This document shows positions 31,241-40,747 of a DNA stretch of 64,000 nt, piece after piece (the first letter of the stretch is position 1; the number at the start of each line of letters is the position of its first letter). The notes under the pieces were generated by a model. That model made no database searches. It saw nothing but the letters and a program-made list of their open reading frames with translations, and was not told the origin of the DNA. The stretch spans positions 3,052,423 to 3,116,422 of the forward strand of contig NZ_KZ614145.1 of the NCBI RefSeq assembly GCF_002884495.1, written 5' to 3'. The position numbers and the translations under genes are program-made. The stretch is from Rummeliibacillus pycnus. GTDB taxonomy: Bacteria; Bacillota; Bacilli; Bacillales_A; Planococcaceae.

Positions 31241-33043
31241 ATGTGTGGAATTGTAGGTTATAATGGCTTTCTCGATGCCAAAGAAATTTTATTAAAAGGT
31301 TTAGAAAAACTAGAGTATCGCGGATATGATTCTGCTGGTATTGCGTTAAGTAATGCTGAAGGTGTATCCGTTTTTAAAGAAAAAGGTCGTATTGCAGATT
31401 TACGTAAAGTAGTAGATCCAAAAGTAGAAGCAACTGTTGGGATTGGACATACACGTTGGGCAACTCATGGTGTCCCAAATCGTCGCAATGCTCACCCTCA
31501 TCAAAGTGCTTCAGGTCGTTTTACTTTAGTACACAATGGGGTATTAGAAAATTATCACCTATTACAAGATGAATTTTTACAAGGTGTTGAAATGCAATCT
31601 GAAACAGATACAGAAGTGCTTGTGCAACTTGTAGAAAAATTTGTGAAGGACAGTATGACAACTGAAGAAGCTTTCCGTCACACATTATCACTTGTACACG
31701 GTTCTTATGCACTTGCATTATTGGATGCAGAAAACCCAGACACTATCTTTGTAGCGAAAAACAAAAGTCCATTGCTTGTAGGTGTAGGCGAAGGCTTTAA
31801 TGTTGTCGCATCTGATGCAATGGCAATGTTACAAGTTACAAACCAATTCATCGAATTACAAGACAAAGAAGTTGTCATTGTAACAAAAGAATCTGTAACA
31901 ATTAAAAAACTAGATGGCACTGTAGTGGAACGTGCTCCATTTACAGCTGAGCTAGATATGAGCGATATCGAAAAAGGCACATATCCTCACTACATGCTAA
32001 AAGAAATCGACGAACAACCAGGTGTTGTCCGTAAAATTATCCAAGCTTACCAAAATGAAGAAGGCAAATTGTCAATCCCTTCTGAAATTGCGGAAGCATT
32101 ACATGAAGCAGATCGTTTATATATTATTGCAGCAGGCACAAGTTATCATGCTGGTCTTGTTGGAAAACAATACTTTGAAAAAATCGCAGGCATCCCTGTA
32201 GAAGTTCATATTTCAAGTGAATTTGGCTACAATATGCCGCTATTATCGAAAAAACCATTCTTCATCTTCATCTCACAATCAGGTGAAACAGCTGACAGTC
32301 GTCAAGTGCTAGTGAAGATTAAAGAACTTGGTTATCCAGCATTAACGATTACAAATGTACCTGGCTCTACTTTATCTCGTGAAGCAGATTACACATTGTT
32401 ATTACATGCAGGTCCTGAAATTGCTGTAGCATCAACAAAAGCTTACGTAGCACAAGTTGCAGTTCTTGCTATCGTTGCTTATGTAGAAGCTCAATCACAA
32501 GGTAAACAACCAGACTTTGATCTAAAAGCAGAACTTGCAATAGCTGCAAATGGCATTCAATCAATGGTTGATGACAAGGATCAATTGAAAAAGATTTCTG
32601 ATTCATTCTTACCGACAACACGTAATGCGTTCTTCATCGGTCGTATCGTAGACTTCTACGTAAGCCTTGAAGGTGCATTAAAACTAAAAGAAATCTCTTA
32701 CATCCAAGCAGAAGGGTTTGCAGGTGGCGAACTAAAACATGGTACGATTGCTCTAATTGAAGAGGGCACACCAGTATTCGCTCTAATCACTCAAAAAGAC
32801 GTAAGCCTGAACCTTCGCGGAAACGTAAAAGAAGTCGTAGCACGTGGCGCCAACCCATGTATCATCTCAATGGAAGGTATGGAAGAAGCAGGCGACACAA
32901 TCGTCTTACCACAAGTGCATCAGCTTCTAACACCACTTGTTTCTGTTGTAGCTTTACAACTCATCAGCTACTATGCAGCACTATACCGTGGATGTGATGT
33001 GGATAAACCACGTAACTTGGCTAAATCCGTCACGGTTGAGTAG
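31241..33043 (+). CDS. glmS: Glutamine--fructose-6-phosphate aminotransferase
   Basis: A 600-residue enzyme making glucosamine-6-phosphate. After Met removal the N-terminal Cys2 of MCGIVGYNG is the glutaminase nucleophile. The glutaminase domain covers about 1-240 ([15 protein letters not shown]), and two SIS sugar-binding domains follow ([25 protein letters not shown]). The C-terminus [13 protein letters not shown] is the family signature. It starts at ATG 31241 after CGGAGGA. Expression is controlled by the upstream ribozyme. Confidence 0.98.
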   Translation: MCGIVGYNGFLDAKEILLKGLEKLEYRGYDSAGIALSNAEGVSVFKEKGRIADLRKVVDPKVEATVGIGHTRWATHGVPNRRNAHPHQSASGRFTLVHNGVLENYHLLQDEFLQGVEMQSETDTEVLVQLVEKFVKDSMTTEEAFRHTLSLVHGSYALALLDAENPDTIFVAKNKSPLLVGVGEGFNVVASDAMAMLQVTNQFIELQDKEVVIVTKESVTIKKLDGTVVERAPFTAELDMSDIEKGTYPHYMLKEIDEQPGVVRKIIQAYQNEEGKLSIPSEIAEALHEADRLYIIAAGTSYHAGLVGKQYFEKIAGIPVEVHISSEFGYNMPLLSKKPFFIFISQSGETADSRQVLVKIKELGYPALTITNVPGSTLSREADYTLLLHAGPEIAVASTKAYVAQVAVLAIVAYVEAQSQGKQPDFDLKAELAIAANGIQSMVDDKDQLKKISDSFLPTTRNAFFIGRIVDFYVSLEGALKLKEISYIQAEGFAGGELKHGTIALIEEGTPVFALITQKDVSLNLRGNVKEVVARGANPCIISMEGMEEAGDTIVLPQVHQLLTPLVSVVALQLISYYAALYRGCDVDKPRNLAKSVTVE

Positions 33044-33083
33044 TTTTAGTTTATTAGCCGAGTGTTGTTATGGCTAATGTTTA

Positions 33084-33119
33084 ACCCCTTTGGATATGAT
33101 TATCCAAAGGGGTATTTTT
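33084..33119 (+). terminator. Terminator after glmS
   Basis: ACCCCTTTGGATA and TATCCAAAGGGGT form a 13-bp stem with a 4-nt loop, followed by ATTTTTA. Confidence 0.92.
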
Positions 33120-33179
33120 ATGTCCAAAGAGCAAGGGCATCTAATATTCAAAAAAAGAAGTGGTGCCTTCTTAACGGAA

Positions 33180-33758
33180 TTAAGCTTTTTCCTTAATATA
33201 AGTTTTTACAGTGGGAGGATTGTAAGTAGATATTTGATTGAGCAGTTCCTTTGGCTCTTCATTTACAATTGCCATCGAACGGTATTGTTCATGCAAAAAT
33301 TTCTCATCAGCCATATGATTAAATAGCGTGATGAGCGGATCATAATAGTGATTAATATTTAAGAGACCACATGGCTTACGATGAAGACCTAATTGAGCCC
33401 ATGTAAAAACTTCAAAGAACTCTTCTAATGTTCCTGGTCCACCAGGTAAAGCTATAAATCCATCTGCCAAATCAGCCATCTTTGCTTTTCTTTCATGCAT
33501 AGAATCTACGACGATCAATTCTGATAAATTCTGATGAGATATCTCTCTCTTTTCCAAAAAACTTGGCATAACACCAATTACATACCCGCCTTCTTCTAAA
33601 ACGGCATTTGCTACAGCCCCCATGACTCCAACACTAGCGCCACCATAAACAAGTGTAATATTACGCTTTGCAAGTTCTTTACCAAGCTTTTTTGCACCTT
33701 CTATATATACATCTGATGCTCCATTACTTGATCCACAAAATATAGCTAACCTTTTCAT
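33180..33758 (-). CDS. LOG-family (TIGR00730) phosphoribohydrolase, YvdD-like
   Basis: A 192-residue Rossmann-fold protein. The family signature PGGPGTLEEFFE (about residues 104-115) and the earlier KMADLADGFIALPGG stretch are intact, and the N-terminus IFCGSSNGASDVY is typical. Characterised relatives remove the base from cytokinin- or nucleotide-type riboside 5'-monophosphates. It is a single gene, preceded on its strand by AGGAGGAGAT. The biological substrate in this host is not known. Confidence 0.88.
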   Translation of the reverse strand: MKRLAIFCGSSNGASDVYIEGAKKLGKELAKRNITLVYGGASVGVMGAVANAVLEEGGYVIGVMPSFLEKREISHQNLSELIVVDSMHERKAKMADLADGFIALPGGPGTLEEFFEVFTWAQLGLHRKPCGLLNINHYYDPLITLFNHMADEKFLHEQYRSMAIVNEEPKELLNQISTYNPPTVKTYIKEKA

Positions 33759-33846
33759 TCCATCTCCTCCTAAAAATATCAGACAATATTATACAAGACT
33801 TTCAGTACTTTGTTAAACTAATAATTGAATTGGAGGTCAGATAAAA

Positions 33847-34182
33847 ATGAATGTAACTGAATTTCAGCAATGGGTAAAGAGTTATTATGAAAGTAGGGGC
33901 TGGTCTGAGTTAGATATTTTTATTCGTATAGGGTTTTTAGCAGAAGAAACGGGTGAGGTTGCACGAGCAATAAGAGCCCTTGAGATAGGTAGAGATAGAC
34001 CGGATGAAGTAAAGGGAACTTATGAGGAAAATCGACAGGAGTTAACTGAAGAGTTAGGTGATGTATTAGGTAATCTAATTGTGATCGCAAACAGGTACGA
34101 TATCCCTCTAGAAGAAGTTTTTCATTCACATAAAAAGAAACTATTAGAACGTTATTCTAATGATAGATACGGTAATGTATAA
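33847..34182 (+). CDS. MazG-like nucleotide pyrophosphohydrolase
   Basis: A 111-residue all-alpha NTP pyrophosphatase domain. The metal-binding EExxE and ExxD motifs appear as FLAEETGEVARAI and EELGDVLGNLIVIANRYD. It starts at ATG 33847 after GGAGGTCAG, divergent from the LOG-family gene by 88 nt. It likely hydrolyses non-canonical or excess (d)NTPs; the exact substrate is unknown. Confidence 0.85.
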   Translation: MNVTEFQQWVKSYYESRGWSELDIFIRIGFLAEETGEVARAIRALEIGRDRPDEVKGTYEENRQELTEELGDVLGNLIVIANRYDIPLEEVFHSHKKKLLERYSNDRYGNV

Positions 34183-34282
34183 ATTTTCGAAGGCTTATCA
34201 TAAAATGGGGGAGATAAAGAGTTAAATTCTCAAAAAAATAAAGATATTATTAGACAGACTTTATTCTAAAAGGAGATGTTGT

Positions 34283-34579
34283 ATGTCTGATGTATTAGGA
34301 CTGATATTAACCATTATTTTAGAAGTGATTGTGTTTGGTCTATTCAATTATTATACTTTCAAACTTTCTCAAAAAAATGCTGTAAAAAGGATATGGGCGG
34401 GTGTTATCTTCCTTCTGTTGTCACCACTTATCTTCTTCGGTACTTTATTTTTTGTATTAATCTTTGATGAAGGCGGTTGGGGGGCAGGAATATTAACTGT
34501 TGTTTTTACGGGGCTTTATATTATAAATGGCGTTTTTGTATTGTTGTCTTCTATACGTTTATATTTTGTTAAGAACTGA
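34283..34579 (+). CDS. Small membrane protein of unknown function
   Basis: A 98-residue protein with three clear hydrophobic spans (about 5-25, 38-62 and 68-92). It starts at ATG 34283 behind AAAGGAGATG. I recognise no family. The aromatic and glycine-rich loop FDEGGWGAG between spans two and three is the only notable feature. Coding status is supported by the ribosome site and by length, not by homology. Confidence 0.65.
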   Translation: MSDVLGLILTIILEVIVFGLFNYYTFKLSQKNAVKRIWAGVIFLLLSPLIFFGTLFFVLIFDEGGWGAGILTVVFTGLYIINGVFVLLSSIRLYFVKN

Positions 34580-34765
34580 TATTTATAAAGTGTATTTAAG
34601 ATAGTTAAAAGTTTAACTAAATATATTTTAATCTAAAGGATAAGGCGATAGAATCGAAAAGGAGAATATGAATTGTTTAGCTTAAACTAAAAGAGTGAAT
34701 TTTTATTATTAAATAATGTAATAGTTTTCTTATAAGAGTGAAAAATTAAAATATACTACACAATT

Positions 34766-34797
34766 AACTGTCTTATGTGGACAGTTTCTTTTTTTGG
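34766..34797 (+). terminator. Terminator in the brnQ upstream region
   Basis: AACTGTC and GACAGTT (7-bp stem, 7-nt loop) precede TCTTTTTTT. The AT-rich stretch 34580-34887 contains nothing else I can name; the hairpin may end the preceding transcript or act as an attenuator for brnQ. Confidence 0.65.
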
Positions 34798-34887
34798 TCT
34801 TGGAGGGTTGTCGTTTCGTAGAAATATTGATAAGATACTAAAATTACTATATAAAATAAAAAATTTATGTTATAAGGAGATTTTGCC

Positions 34888-36228
34888 ATGACATCGAAAA
34901 TACCTTTTTCAACATATGCGGTAATTGGAACAATGCTTTTTGGGATGTTCTTTGGAGCAGGTAATTTAATATTCCCAATCCAACTTGGTCAGTTAGCGGG
35001 TACACATTTTTGGACAGCGCTGATTGGTTTCTTAGTGACGGCAATCGGTCTACCATTTATGGGGATTCTAGCAATTGGTTTATCAGGTAGTAATGGTTTA
35101 CGTGACTTAGGTAATCGTGTCCATCCAGTGTTTGGACTTGTTTTTTCATTAGCACTTTATTTAACAATTGGGCCATTCTTTGCGATTCCACGTACAGCTA
35201 CAGTACCATTTGCAGTAGGGATTCAGCCTTATGTGTCATCAAGCCATGTACCTTTGGCGCTCGGTTTGTTTAGTTTGGTGTTCTTTGCAATTGTTTATTA
35301 TTTCTCATTAAATCCAGCGAAAATTATGGATTATATCGGCAAATATTTAACACCTGCATTTTTAGTTTTCTTATTTATTTTGATTATTACAAGTATTATT
35401 TTTCCTATGGGTAGCTTCAAAAGTCCAGTAGGAGATTATGTGAATCAAGCATTTATGACAGGTTTTAAAGAAGGATACAATACAATGGATGCTCTTGCAT
35501 CATTAGCTTTTGGTATTGTCGTGATTAATGCCATCAAGAGTAAAGGCATTACAAGTACAAAGGAAATAGCAAAGGCAACTTGGAAATCAGGAATCTTCGC
35601 TATGTTACTGATGATGCTTATTTATGGCTTTATCACTTTTATGGGAGCAACAAGTGTAAAAGCTGTTGGATCATTTGAAAACGGTGGCTTGATTTTTGCT
35701 GCTGTTGCGAAGCATTATTTCGGTTCATTCGGTGGCATTCTATTAGCAATCATCATTGTTTTAGCATGTTTAAAAACAAGTATTGGGTTGATTACTTCAT
35801 GTAGTGAATTCTTCCATGAAGTGTTCCCTAAAGTAAGTTATAAATGGTTTGTATTCATTTTAAGTTTTATATCATTTGTTATTGCAAACTTTGGTTTAGA
35901 TAATATTATCCTATTTGCGATTCCTGTCTTAATGTTCTTATATCCATTAGCAATCGTCATTATTTTATTGACATTAATTGCACCTTTATTTAAAGCGAGC
36001 CGTAGCGTTTATGCAGTTTCGATGTTTTTAACATTCTTTGTCAGTCTGATTGACGGATATAAAGCATTAGTTGAAAGATTACCTAAAGCACAAGTGGGCT
36101 TTTTAGATTCAATTGAAAAGTTCTATGCAAACGTGTTACCTTTTTATGAAATTGGTTTAGGCTGGTTAATTCCTGCCATTATCGGTGCGTTGATTGGTTA
36201 CATTTATGCTCTGATTAAGAAGTCTTAA
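34888..36228 (+). CDS. brnQ: Branched-chain amino acid carrier BrnQ
   Basis: A 446-residue LIVCS-family cation-coupled importer of leucine, isoleucine and valine. About twelve membrane spans are visible. The N-terminal FGMFFGAGNLIFPIQLG and the TIGPFFAIPRTATVPFAVG segment are family hallmarks. It starts at ATG 34888 behind AAGGAGATTT. It is monocistronic, with terminators on both sides. Confidence 0.95.
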   Translation: MTSKIPFSTYAVIGTMLFGMFFGAGNLIFPIQLGQLAGTHFWTALIGFLVTAIGLPFMGILAIGLSGSNGLRDLGNRVHPVFGLVFSLALYLTIGPFFAIPRTATVPFAVGIQPYVSSSHVPLALGLFSLVFFAIVYYFSLNPAKIMDYIGKYLTPAFLVFLFILIITSIIFPMGSFKSPVGDYVNQAFMTGFKEGYNTMDALASLAFGIVVINAIKSKGITSTKEIAKATWKSGIFAMLLMMLIYGFITFMGATSVKAVGSFENGGLIFAAVAKHYFGSFGGILLAIIIVLACLKTSIGLITSCSEFFHEVFPKVSYKWFVFILSFISFVIANFGLDNIILFAIPVLMFLYPLAIVIILLTLIAPLFKASRSVYAVSMFLTFFVSLIDGYKALVERLPKAQVGFLDSIEKFYANVLPFYEIGLGWLIPAIIGALIGYIYALIKKS

Positions 36229-36282
36229 TTGCTATTGAAAGTAGTTGGAAGATTCTTTAGTCCAAATCTATAATTTCTAATG

Positions 36283-36316
36283 GCCTCTTGGAATGTATTT
36301 CTAAGAGGCTTTTCTT
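36283..36316 (+). terminator. Terminator after brnQ
   Basis: GCCTCTTGGAA pairs with TTCTAAGAGGC (one mismatch) around a 5-nt loop, followed by TTTTCTT. Confidence 0.85.
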
Positions 36317-36416
36317 CTGTTTTCTTGCGGTTTCTGAAAAAGATTTAATCGGGGATAATTATATATAATTAGTATAGTGTACAAAATCTATTTGATGTAG
36401 GAGTGGTGAACGAGTA

Positions 36417-36983
36417 ATGATTACAAGATGTGCGTGGGTACAAACAAAAGAACCATTATATGTCGAGTATCATGATCAAGAATGGGGAGTTCCTGTTTAC
36501 GATGATCGGATATTGTTTGAAATGCTATGCCTAGAAGGGGCACAAGCAGGCCTCAGTTGGTGGACAATCTTACAAAAAAGAGAAAATTACCGAAAGGCTT
36601 TTGATGGTTTTGAAGCAGAGAAAATTGTTAAGTATACAGACGACAAATTACAAGAATTGGTGGAAAATAAGGGGATTGTTCGAAATAAAATGAAAATCCG
36701 AAGCGTCGTAACAAATGCAATGGCCTTTTTGAAGATTCAAAAAGAGTATGGTTCATTTTCTAGTTATATATGGAGCTTTGTAGATAATCAGCCAATTCTC
36801 AATCATTGGCAAACAGAAAAAGACGTACCTACTTCAAATGAAATAAGTGATAAAATGAGCAAGCAGTTAAAAAAGGATGGATTTAAGTTTGTTGGAAGTA
36901 CAATTTGCTATTCCTATATGCAAGCTGTAGGAATGGTGAATGACCACATAGTTAAATGTTGCTGCCATCCATCTCATCATTAA
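36417..36983 (+). CDS. tag: DNA-3-methyladenine glycosylase I
   Basis: A 188-residue base-excision repair enzyme removing 3-methyladenine. The N-terminus TRCAWV and the blocks YHDQEWGVP and FEMLCLEGAQAGLSWWTILQKRENYRKAF are diagnostic. The zinc ligands near the termini (Cys5 and the CCHPSHH tail region) are present. It starts at ATG 36417 behind GTAGGAGTGG. Confidence 0.95.
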   Translation: MITRCAWVQTKEPLYVEYHDQEWGVPVYDDRILFEMLCLEGAQAGLSWWTILQKRENYRKAFDGFEAEKIVKYTDDKLQELVENKGIVRNKMKIRSVVTNAMAFLKIQKEYGSFSSYIWSFVDNQPILNHWQTEKDVPTSNEISDKMSKQLKKDGFKFVGSTICYSYMQAVGMVNDHIVKCCCHPSHH

Positions 36984-37013
36984 AATGCAAAATAATGAAG
37001 ATAAATAATGTGA

Positions 37014-37042
37014 AAAAGCAGAATGAAGAGAAAATCTCCGTT
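37014..37042. terminator. Bidirectional terminator between tag and the MFS gene
   Basis: AAAGCAGAA (37015-37023) pairs with TTCTGCTTT (37031-37039); A- and T-rich flanks allow termination on both strands. Confidence 0.75.
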
Positions 37043-37062
37043 CTGCTTTAATCTCTAGGATG

Positions 37063-38262
37063 CTAGATTGTTGCATGTTTTGTCATTTTTTTAAGTTTTA
37101 TTTCAACAAGTCCAAGTAAGATCAATCCCACGATACAGCAAGTAATCATTATACCGGTAACTCCATTCCAACCATTTGCATCGTAGAAGTGGCCGCCAAT
37201 TGTACCGATTACACTTGAGCCAATATAATAAAACAATAGGTAAAGAGAAGATGCATAAGCTTTTGCTGTTGGAATAGCAGAGTTACTTACCCAGCCGCTT
37301 ACTATGTTGTGCCAGGCGAAGAAGCCGCATGATAGGATAAATAAACCGGCTAGCGCAACGGGTAAGAAATGCACAGCAGTTAAACAGATCCCAATTAGAG
37401 CAATTATAAGGCTTGCACAGAGCATTTGAGCACGTGAATAACGATCACTTAATTTGCCGACGGTCATAGACCCTATTGAGCCCATTAATTGAAAGATAAA
37501 GATAAAACCGACGAGTGTTTGACTTAATCCAAAATCCTTTATTAATGGAAAGCCGATATAGTTAAACATCGCAACATAAACGCCTAGTGCAAGGAAGCCA
37601 AGTCCGTAAAAATACCAAAGCTTTGTATCCTTACATGCTGCGATGATACCGCTGATCCAATTTTTGAAAGAAAATTCTTGCGATACAAAATGTTTAGATG
37701 GCTCCACTAAGAATATAAACACAATCGAAAGTATCATTGTTAAAGTACCAAGGACAAATACAGCAACATGCCAATTGGATAAATCCAGAACAGAGCTAGA
37801 AACTATTCGACCAAGGAAACCACCAAAGCCACTACCTGTAATATAGACAGCGAGTGATTTAGGAAATTGGTTGCCAGACAACTCTTCTGCTAAATACGTA
37901 ACTGCAATAGCCGGGAAGCCAGCTGTTGCAAATCCTTCAATAGCCCGAAGGATTAAAAGCACTTCAAAGTTCGGCGCAAAGCCAACTAGTAAATAGATCA
38001 CGGATGAACTTACTAGTGAAAATACCATTATGTTTTTGCGTCCCCATGTATTAGAAACGGCTGCCATGACAAGCATGCCAAATGCAAGTGTAAAAGTTGA
38101 AATGGATAATGCCAAACTTGCTTCTGATGCGCTCATATGGAAGTCTTGCGTAAAATGTTGGATGAAAGTTTGAGGTCCGTAAAGATTTGCAAAGGTTACA
38201 AGACTCCCAATTAACATCCCCCATGTAATTTTGGTTGTTTTGGATTCTTCTGAAACATCCAT
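37063..38262 (-). CDS. MFS transporter (YybF-like)
   Basis: A 399-residue twelve-span major facilitator. The loop 2-3 motif is present as NTWGRKN and its repeat as GKLSDRYSR; the N-terminal half includes LRAIEGFATAGFPAIAVTYL. It is divergently paired with a LysR regulator, the arrangement of B. subtilis yybF-yybE, and the 108-bp shared promoter region suggests LysR control. Substrate is unknown. Confidence 0.85.
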   Translation of the reverse strand: MDVSEESKTTKITWGMLIGSLVTFANLYGPQTFIQHFTQDFHMSASEASLALSISTFTLAFGMLVMAAVSNTWGRKNIMVFSLVSSSVIYLLVGFAPNFEVLLILRAIEGFATAGFPAIAVTYLAEELSGNQFPKSLAVYITGSGFGGFLGRIVSSSVLDLSNWHVAVFVLGTLTMILSIVFIFLVEPSKHFVSQEFSFKNWISGIIAACKDTKLWYFYGLGFLALGVYVAMFNYIGFPLIKDFGLSQTLVGFIFIFQLMGSIGSMTVGKLSDRYSRAQMLCASLIIALIGICLTAVHFLPVALAGLFILSCGFFAWHNIVSGWVSNSAIPTAKAYASSLYLLFYYIGSSVIGTIGGHFYDANGWNGVTGIMITCCIVGLILLGLVEIKLKKMTKHATI

Positions 38263-38370
38263 TCAATTTTCCCTCCTACAGCTACTAATGTACGCCGATA
38301 TATTCATAACGTCTAATATTGAGTTATTATTGATTTAATAACTACTGTTTATTAAAGGAGGTATTTTTCT

Positions 38371-39249
38371 TTGGAAATGCATCAGCTGCGCTATTTTCAA
38401 GTGATTGCTCAAACCAAAAATTATAATCAGGCAGCGCATCTTTTACATGTATCACAGCCTGCACTGACAAAGGCTATTCATAAATTGGAGGAAGAACTCG
38501 GGATTCCATTATTTAATCGAATTGGTCGTTCAATTGATATTAGTATCTATGGAGAGAAATTTCTAAGCTATGTGGAGGAAAGTCTACAGCTACTTGATCG
38601 TGGCGTACAGGAGATTCAAAGTATGAAGGATCCACTACAAGGGACGATTCGACTTGCTTTTTTACAAACCATTGGTACAACGATTTTACCAGGGATTCTG
38701 AGAAGATTTAAGGAATGTTATCCAGATGTACAGTTTGATTTGCAACAATGTAATTCACAAAGAGCATTAGAACTTGTTGAAAATAATGAAGTCGATTTAT
38801 GCCTTGTAACGAATTTTAGTCGTTCTTTTGGTGAATCAAACTGGGTGCCTATTAAAATGGAGCAGCTTTATGGCTATTGCTCCATCAATCATCCATTGAG
38901 TAGAGAAAAATCCATTTCCATTCAAGCATTACGAGATGAGCCTTTTATCGGCTATAAAGATCATTTATTGATGCAAAAACAAGTGATGAAATGGTGTCGT
39001 GATGCTGGATTCACACCCAATATTGTTTTTCAAGGAACAGAGGTGCCAACGATTGCTGGCCTTATTTCAGCTAACTTAGGAATTGGGATTTTACCTTATT
39101 ATTCAGGTTTAGAAGCATTACCGGTACATCGGTTCGAAATTTCGGATATTGACTGTGTACGGGAAGTAGGACTAGCGTGGAAGGCAGATACAACATTAAG
39201 TGCATCTGCACAATTGTTTATAGAATTTACAAGTTCGAATTATGAGTAA
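38371..39249 (+). CDS. LysR-family transcriptional regulator (YybE-like)
   Basis: A 292-residue regulator. The winged helix-turn-helix (about 3-60) reads HQLRYFQVIAQ...NQAAHLLHVSQPALTKAIHKLEEELG, followed by a substrate-binding domain. The start is TTG at 38371, 8 nt after AAAGGAGGT; ATG 38377 is an alternative with a 14-nt spacing. It is divergent from the MFS gene it probably regulates. Confidence 0.9.
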   Translation: MEMHQLRYFQVIAQTKNYNQAAHLLHVSQPALTKAIHKLEEELGIPLFNRIGRSIDISIYGEKFLSYVEESLQLLDRGVQEIQSMKDPLQGTIRLAFLQTIGTTILPGILRRFKECYPDVQFDLQQCNSQRALELVENNEVDLCLVTNFSRSFGESNWVPIKMEQLYGYCSINHPLSREKSISIQALRDEPFIGYKDHLLMQKQVMKWCRDAGFTPNIVFQGTEVPTIAGLISANLGIGILPYYSGLEALPVHRFEISDIDCVREVGLAWKADTTLSASAQLFIEFTSSNYE

Positions 39250-39282
39250 AAGGTGATTCGTAATGTGAATCACCAAATAAGA

Positions 39283-39318
39283 AAAGGATGGGTTTATTTT
39301 TCCATCCTTTTTATATAT
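39283..39318 (+). terminator. Terminator after the LysR gene
   Basis: AAAAGGATGG and CCATCCTTTT form a 10-bp stem. A second hairpin GGTGATTC/GAATCACC (39252-39274) lies just before it. Confidence 0.85.
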
Positions 39319-39341
39319 AGATGTTTATGATGTTATGAAAC

Positions 39342-39905
39342 TTACAAGTATTGAAGTTGCTCTAAAGGTATTTTTGCTACAATTTCATAGCCATTTCCTC
39401 TTCCGAGAGGTTTCACCACTACAGTTCCCATGTAAGGGATGTTCCCTAATCCAACACCGCTTGGAAAGCTATGTGCGACAATTACTTTATTTTTCCCTAT
39501 ACTTGGTGGTATTTCTAATTCTGATCGAAGATTGTTTAAAATCCTTTCTTGTTCCCACCAGTTTAAGTGATCACCTAGTTGAAAAATTTCATAACCTATT
39601 GGATCTACTTGGACATTCATTTCACCAAAGGCTAGTGCAGCCGTTTCCCTCGTTCTGCATAAGGGGCTAGCATAGACAGGGGATTCAATGGGGATATACA
39701 AACGCCGTAAAGTATCTCCATAAAGCATGGCTTGTCTTCTTCCTGTATCACTTAGATTTCTTTGCGTATAGCAATTATTGAAGTCGAGATATGGTTGATC
39801 CGTCCCTACATTAGCTTCCCCATGCCTAGCATACAAAATATATCCACCTTGTTGGAGAGCCTTTAGTAATGAATGTTCTCCACCTGCGTATTGTGGGTAG
39901 TTCAA
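39342..39905 (-). CDS. Histidine phosphatase family protein
   Basis: A 187-residue protein with the RHG catalytic motif YARHGEANVG (about residues 21-30), the later LSDTGRRQA block, the arginine segment SPLCRTRETA and the second catalytic histidine in VIVAHSFPSG. The substrate cannot be assigned. Convergent with the LysR gene; a single gene. Confidence 0.85.
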   Translation of the reverse strand: MNYPQYAGGEHSLLKALQQGGYILYARHGEANVGTDQPYLDFNNCYTQRNLSDTGRRQAMLYGDTLRRLYIPIESPVYASPLCRTRETAALAFGEMNVQVDPIGYEIFQLGDHLNWWEQERILNNLRSELEIPPSIGKNKVIVAHSFPSGVGLGNIPYMGTVVVKPLGRGNGYEIVAKIPLEQLQYL

Positions 39906-40076
39906 TTTTATTTCTCCCTCCGATTAAATGCATATCATAATATATTACCTTCGCCCGAATTTGTTCATGATGATTGCCTATCTAAGGTTTTTTCTCATGA
40001 ATAAAGAAGTTGCTTACATATGAACACGTTATAATAGCTTATATATATTAATTGAAGTTTTAAGGAAGTGGATGAA

Positions 40077-40403
40077 ATGATTAATGCAATCGTGTTATTT
40101 ATTTTAGCTGGTTTAGCCGAAATCGGTGGAGGGTATTTAATCTGGCTAGCTTTAAGAGAAGGAAAACCTTTATCTTGGGGATTTTTGGGAGGAATTATTT
40201 TAGCCATATACGGAATTATAGCCACATTTCAAAGTTTCCCCTCTTTCGGCAGGGTCTACGCCGCATACGGTGGGGTGTTTATAGTTCTATCGATCCTGTG
40301 GGGATGGGGAATTGACCGAAAAGCACCTGATCTATATGACTGGGTTGGAGCAGCTATCTGTTTAATTGGTGCAGCGGTTATATTATTTGCTCCGCGTCAT
40401 TAA
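40077..40403 (+). CDS. YnfA/UPF0060 family membrane protein
   Basis: A 108-residue, four-span small membrane protein in the drug/metabolite-transporter-like UPF0060 family. Family blocks are [23 protein letters not shown] and [19 protein letters not shown]. The ATG at 40077 is used because AAGGAAG lies 8 nt upstream and the length equals the family's; a GTG 9 nt earlier is less likely. The 58-aa ORF follows after 32 nt. Confidence 0.92.
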   Translation: MINAIVLFILAGLAEIGGGYLIWLALREGKPLSWGFLGGIILAIYGIIATFQSFPSFGRVYAAYGGVFIVLSILWGWGIDRKAPDLYDWVGAAICLIGAAVILFAPRH

Positions 40404-40435
40404 AAACTTTAGGCAAAAAAGAGGAGATACTTCAT

Positions 40436-40612
40436 ATGCCAAATACACCAGAAGAGAAAAAGAAAGCTGACACTAAAAAAGGTATGGTAAATAACAATAT
40501 AAAAGATTGGCTAAGTAGTATAGGTGATTCAATAGTAAGCGATATAATGCTCAATTTATTGATGTTCATCCCAAGAATGATCGGTAAATTGTTAAAAGTG
40601 ATATTTTCATAA
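40436..40612 (+). CDS. Small ORF, 58 residues, unknown function
   Basis: ATG 40436 follows a good GAGGAGA site by 9 nt, and the frame runs 58 codons to TAA, with a strong terminator 20 nt later. The predicted protein has a charged, lysine-rich N-terminus (PEEKKKADTKKG), then an amphipathic to hydrophobic helix (WLSSIGDSIVSDIMLNLLMF) and a basic, hydrophobic C-terminus. This looks like a small membrane-associated protein, possibly made with YnfA. No family recognised. Confidence 0.65.
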   Translation: MPNTPEEKKKADTKKGMVNNNIKDWLSSIGDSIVSDIMLNLLMFIPRMIGKLLKVIFS

Positions 40613-40632
40613 ATTTTCTTTCATTAAAATCC

Positions 40633-40668
40633 AAAGTCGACACTTAAATAAGTAGTGTCGACTTTTCC
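40633..40668 (+). terminator. Terminator after the 58-aa ORF
   Basis: AAAGTCGACAC and GTGTCGACTTT form an 11-bp stem around an 11-nt loop, followed by TCCTT. Confidence 0.85.
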
Positions 40669-40747
40669 TTCCTTAGGTTACAATAATAGGTAAATGTATT
40701 TTAAGGTTTCCAAAAGTTAAGTGATTATCCAGAGATAGGGGGCTTAT

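Noticed and set aside
33090-33326. 78-codon plus-strand frame after glmS
   Set aside because: It begins inside the glmS terminator and then runs antisense to the LOG-family gene, which has clear homology.
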